The notes under the pieces: generated by a model
Told to the model about the DNA's origin: nothing
Databases searched by the model: none
What the model saw: the letters and a program-made list of their open reading frames with translations, nothing else
Program-made: the position numbers and the translations under genes
NCBI GenBank assembly: GCA_012960035.1
Contig: DUBZ01000058.1
Span: forward strand, 1 to 34,121
Direction: 5' to 3'
Length of the DNA: 34,121 nucleotides
Source of the DNA: Myxococcales bacterium
Lineage (GTDB): Bacteria; Myxococcota_A; UBA9160; UBA4427
Shown: positions 32,501-34,121 of the stretch, in pieces
Layout: the number at the start of each line of letters is the position of its first letter
Position numbering within the stretch: position 1 is the stretch's first letter

Positions 32501-33271
32501 CTAAAGCGATGCGCAGATATGTCCGCCATCGACGACGACCACAGAACCATTCATGTACCGCGACGCATCCGACGCGAGCAGCATGAGCGGGCCATCGAGG
32601 TCTTCGAACTCACCGTACCGTCGAAGCGGGATCCCCTTTACGAACTCGGGCGACTGTTCGCTTTCGAGCAGCAGGCGACTCACATCGGTCAAGATGTAGC
32701 CCGGGGCAAGTGCGTTCACGCGGATCCCGTAGCGCGGCGCTTCGAGCGCAAGCACTTCGGTCATTCGAGTGATGCCGCCCTTCGACACCGCGTACGGGAA
32801 CTGCCCCTTGATGGTACGTGTGTCGGTGATGGAGGAGATGTTGATGATATTGCCTTGGGTCTGTTTGTTTGTGACGACCCGTTCGGTATAGAGCTTGCTC
32901 ATCAACCATGCGCTTTTCAGGTTGGTGTCGATGACGGCGTCCCAATCGGCTTCGTCGATCATCGTGTAGGTCTTCGCACCGGCTTCGATGCCCGCGTTGT
33001 TGATGAGGACATCCACGGGGCCAAACGCGGCTTCGGCGCTGGTGAAGAACGCCTCCATGCTCGCGCGGACGGTGACGTCGAGGACCGCCCCCATGGCGTG
33101 ACCGCCGGCGGCTTGTATCTCAGCGACTCGCGTTTCGATTTTTTCGACGCGCCGGGCGCCAAGTGACACCTTTGCACCGTGCCCCGCGAGTAGCCCCGCA
33201 AAGTGATGTCCAAAACCAGATGATGCTCCGGTCACGACGACGTGTTTCTCCGCTACGCTAAAGAGTTCCAT
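32501..33271 (-). CDS. SDR family oxidoreductase (likely NADP-dependent)
   Basis: A 256-residue classical SDR. The cofactor loop is VVVTGASSGFGHHFAGLLAG. The second strand ends SLGARRVEK, where the arginine pair favours NADP(H). VLINNAGIEAG, INISSITDTRTIKGQFPYAV and SKGG supply the NNAG and Ser/Tyr/Lys elements. ALAPGYILTDVSRL and GSVVVVDGGH close the protein. The ATG at 33271 is preferred because the fold begins there (MELFSVAEKHVV). The longer frame to 33322 adds an unrelated, Ala-rich stretch, and the Shine-Dalgarno is weak for both. It is divergent from the final enoyl-CoA isomerase-like gene, with 75 bp between, so a shared promoter region for a CoA-thioester pathway is likely. Confidence 0.9.
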   Translation of the reverse strand: MELFSVAEKHVVVTGASSGFGHHFAGLLAGHGAKVSLGARRVEKIETRVAEIQAAGGHAMGAVLDVTVRASMEAFFTSAEAAFGPVDVLINNAGIEAGAKTYTMIDEADWDAVIDTNLKSAWLMSKLYTERVVTNKQTQGNIINISSITDTRTIKGQFPYAVSKGGITRMTEVLALEAPRYGIRVNALAPGYILTDVSRLLLESEQSPEFVKGIPLRRYGEFEDLDGPLMLLASDASRYMNGSVVVVDGGHICASL

Positions 33272-33346
33272 AGCCGCGCATTCTAGCGGGCCTGGGTACA
33301 CGGCGGCTGCAGCAATTGACATACGGCTGCGCTGCGAAAGGAAATC

Positions 33347-34121
33347 ATGACCGAATCCCCGTTAATCTTGAGCGAGCTCGACGACGATGGCGTCCTGCTT
33401 GTCACCATGAACCGCCCGCAGAAGAAGAACGCCTTTCACGAGCCGCAGTGGGACGCCCTCGCGAACACCCTCAACGAGGCGAAGGACAACCCGGCGGTCG
33501 CCGTTGTGGTGTTGACCGGGGCCGGCGGAAACTTTTCTTCGGGCGCCGATCTCTCATCATTTTCGGGCGAGCCGCGCCCGCCGCGAACAGACGGAAAGGC
33601 AAGCGCTTTCTTCGCGTGCGTCGACTCGCTGTTTGAGTTCGATAAACCGATTCTTGCAGCGGTCAATGGCGTGGCGGTCGGTGGTGGTTGCACGATCGCA
33701 GTCGCGTGCGACATCACCTACGTCGGCGACGACATCCGTATGCGGTTGCCCTTCGCGAACCTCGGCCTGGTCCCCGAAATCGCCAGCAGCTACATCCTTC
33801 AAGCCAACATCGGGCGACAGCGTGCGAACGAATTGATGTTTACCGCCGAATGGATTGACGCCGCTCGTGCAGTCGAAATGGGCATGGCCGCACGAAGTTT
33901 TCCGGCTGCCGAAGTCTTGGACGCCACGATCGGAAAGGCACGCGAGATCGCGCAGTGGCCGGTGTCGGCGCTCCGCGGGATCAAGCAAACTTTGCAGGTT
34001 GCCCATCAGGCGGGCATTGAGTCCGCACGAAAAGTCGAAGACGACATCATGATGAAGCTCGCCGGTTCACCCGAAAATATCGAAGCCGTCACCGCGTTCA
34101 TGCAGAAGCGCAAGCCTGACT
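33347..34121 (+). CDS. Enoyl-CoA hydratase/isomerase family protein, isomerase-like (cut by window end)
   Basis: The 258 codons present are open to the window edge, so the stop is outside. It is a crotonase-fold protein with VTMNRPQKKNAF, NFSSGADLSSF and VNGVAVGGGCTIAVACDITY. As in the other paralogue here, both hydratase glutamates are missing (Thr116 and Phe136 at those positions). Glu144 in NLGLVPEIASSYILQ sits at the isomerase position used by delta3,delta2-enoyl-CoA isomerases. It most likely moves double bonds of unsaturated acyl-CoAs. AAAGGA ahead of the ATG at 33347 supports the start. The end, with FMQKRKPD, matches the usual C-terminal KRKP motif, so very little is missing. Confidence 0.9.
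   Translation, partial: MTESPLILSELDDDGVLLVTMNRPQKKNAFHEPQWDALANTLNEAKDNPAVAVVVLTGAGGNFSSGADLSSFSGEPRPPRTDGKASAFFACVDSLFEFDKPILAAVNGVAVGGGCTIAVACDITYVGDDIRMRLPFANLGLVPEIASSYILQANIGRQRANELMFTAEWIDAARAVEMGMAARSFPAAEVLDATIGKAREIAQWPVSALRGIKQTLQVAHQAGIESARKVEDDIMMKLAGSPENIEAVTAFMQKRKPD

Noticed and set aside
1..34121. tRNA or rRNA genes, CRISPR arrays, insertion sequences, integrases or prophage genes
   Set aside because: I looked at the intergenic regions and saw no cloverleaf-like, regularly spaced repeat or transposase-like sequence. A short RNA could still be missed by eye.

Overview
This window is a chromosomal stretch of a fairly GC-rich Gram-negative bacterium. The Gram-negative call rests on four lipobox lipoproteins, an OmpA-family protein and secreted cytochromes. 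The gene content points to the former Deltaproteobacteria (Myxococcota, Binatota or a relative): F420-type oxidoreductases, a Cys-rich lipoprotein, thrombospondin type-3 repeats, a DUF3604 lipoprotein and a dense set of acyl-CoA and SDR enzymes. No rRNA marker is present, so this placement is an inference. TTG and GTG starts are common and are often supported by good Shine-Dalgarno sequences. I saw no rRNA, tRNA, CRISPR array, insertion sequence or prophage.

Layout. 19-990 (-) is an F420-type LLM oxidoreductase, possibly read from a leaderless transcript. 1084-5127 (+) is a tight five-gene operon: SnoaL-like protein, ABM-like protein, acyl-CoA dehydrogenase, a kinase fused to a DUF6285 domain, and a limonene-epoxide-hydrolase-like enzyme. 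5412-5852 is a Cys-rich lipoprotein. 5915-6985 (-) is a CurA-like reductase. 7120-9388 (+) holds a second LLM oxidoreductase and an M19 dipeptidase lipoprotein. 9385-13473 (-) holds an amidohydrolase, a HelD-like helicase and an ABM monooxygenase. 13799-17513 (+) encodes a very large secreted beta-propeller/dihaem cytochrome with a C-terminal sorting-like tail, plus a coupled small membrane protein. 17570-18679 (-) is a SelD-N-terminal-type FAD oxidoreductase. It is divergent from a PhoB/PhoR-like two-component system (19052-21562) that has a good Pho box upstream.

21574-22072 (-) is a decayed dihaem cytochrome c peroxidase. 22216-22917 (+) is an OmpA lipoprotein. 22914-26277 (-) is a run of MBL hydrolase, class II aldolase, Ddn-like F420 enzyme and enoyl-CoA isomerase. 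26403-29602 holds SDR, VOC, MOSC and a second SDR that carries an insertion. 29678-30111 is a scar made of two gene fragments joined head to head. 30263-32296 (+) is a DUF3604 lipoprotein. The window ends with an SDR (-) and a partial enoyl-CoA isomerase (+).

How the genes work together. The strongest system-level candidate is the 1084-5127 operon. An acyl-CoA dehydrogenase directly followed by an aminoglycoside-phosphotransferase-like kinase with a fused DUF6285 domain resembles the LvaC/LvaA/LvaB logic of 4-hydroxyacyl-CoA catabolism, where phosphorylation precedes elimination. The rest of the window is mainly lipid, isoprenoid or xenobiotic catabolism built on CoA thioesters and deazaflavin or NAD(P) cofactors, together with phosphate sensing and cell-surface redox proteins. 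Positions and residue numbers were counted by hand and may be off by one or two in places.
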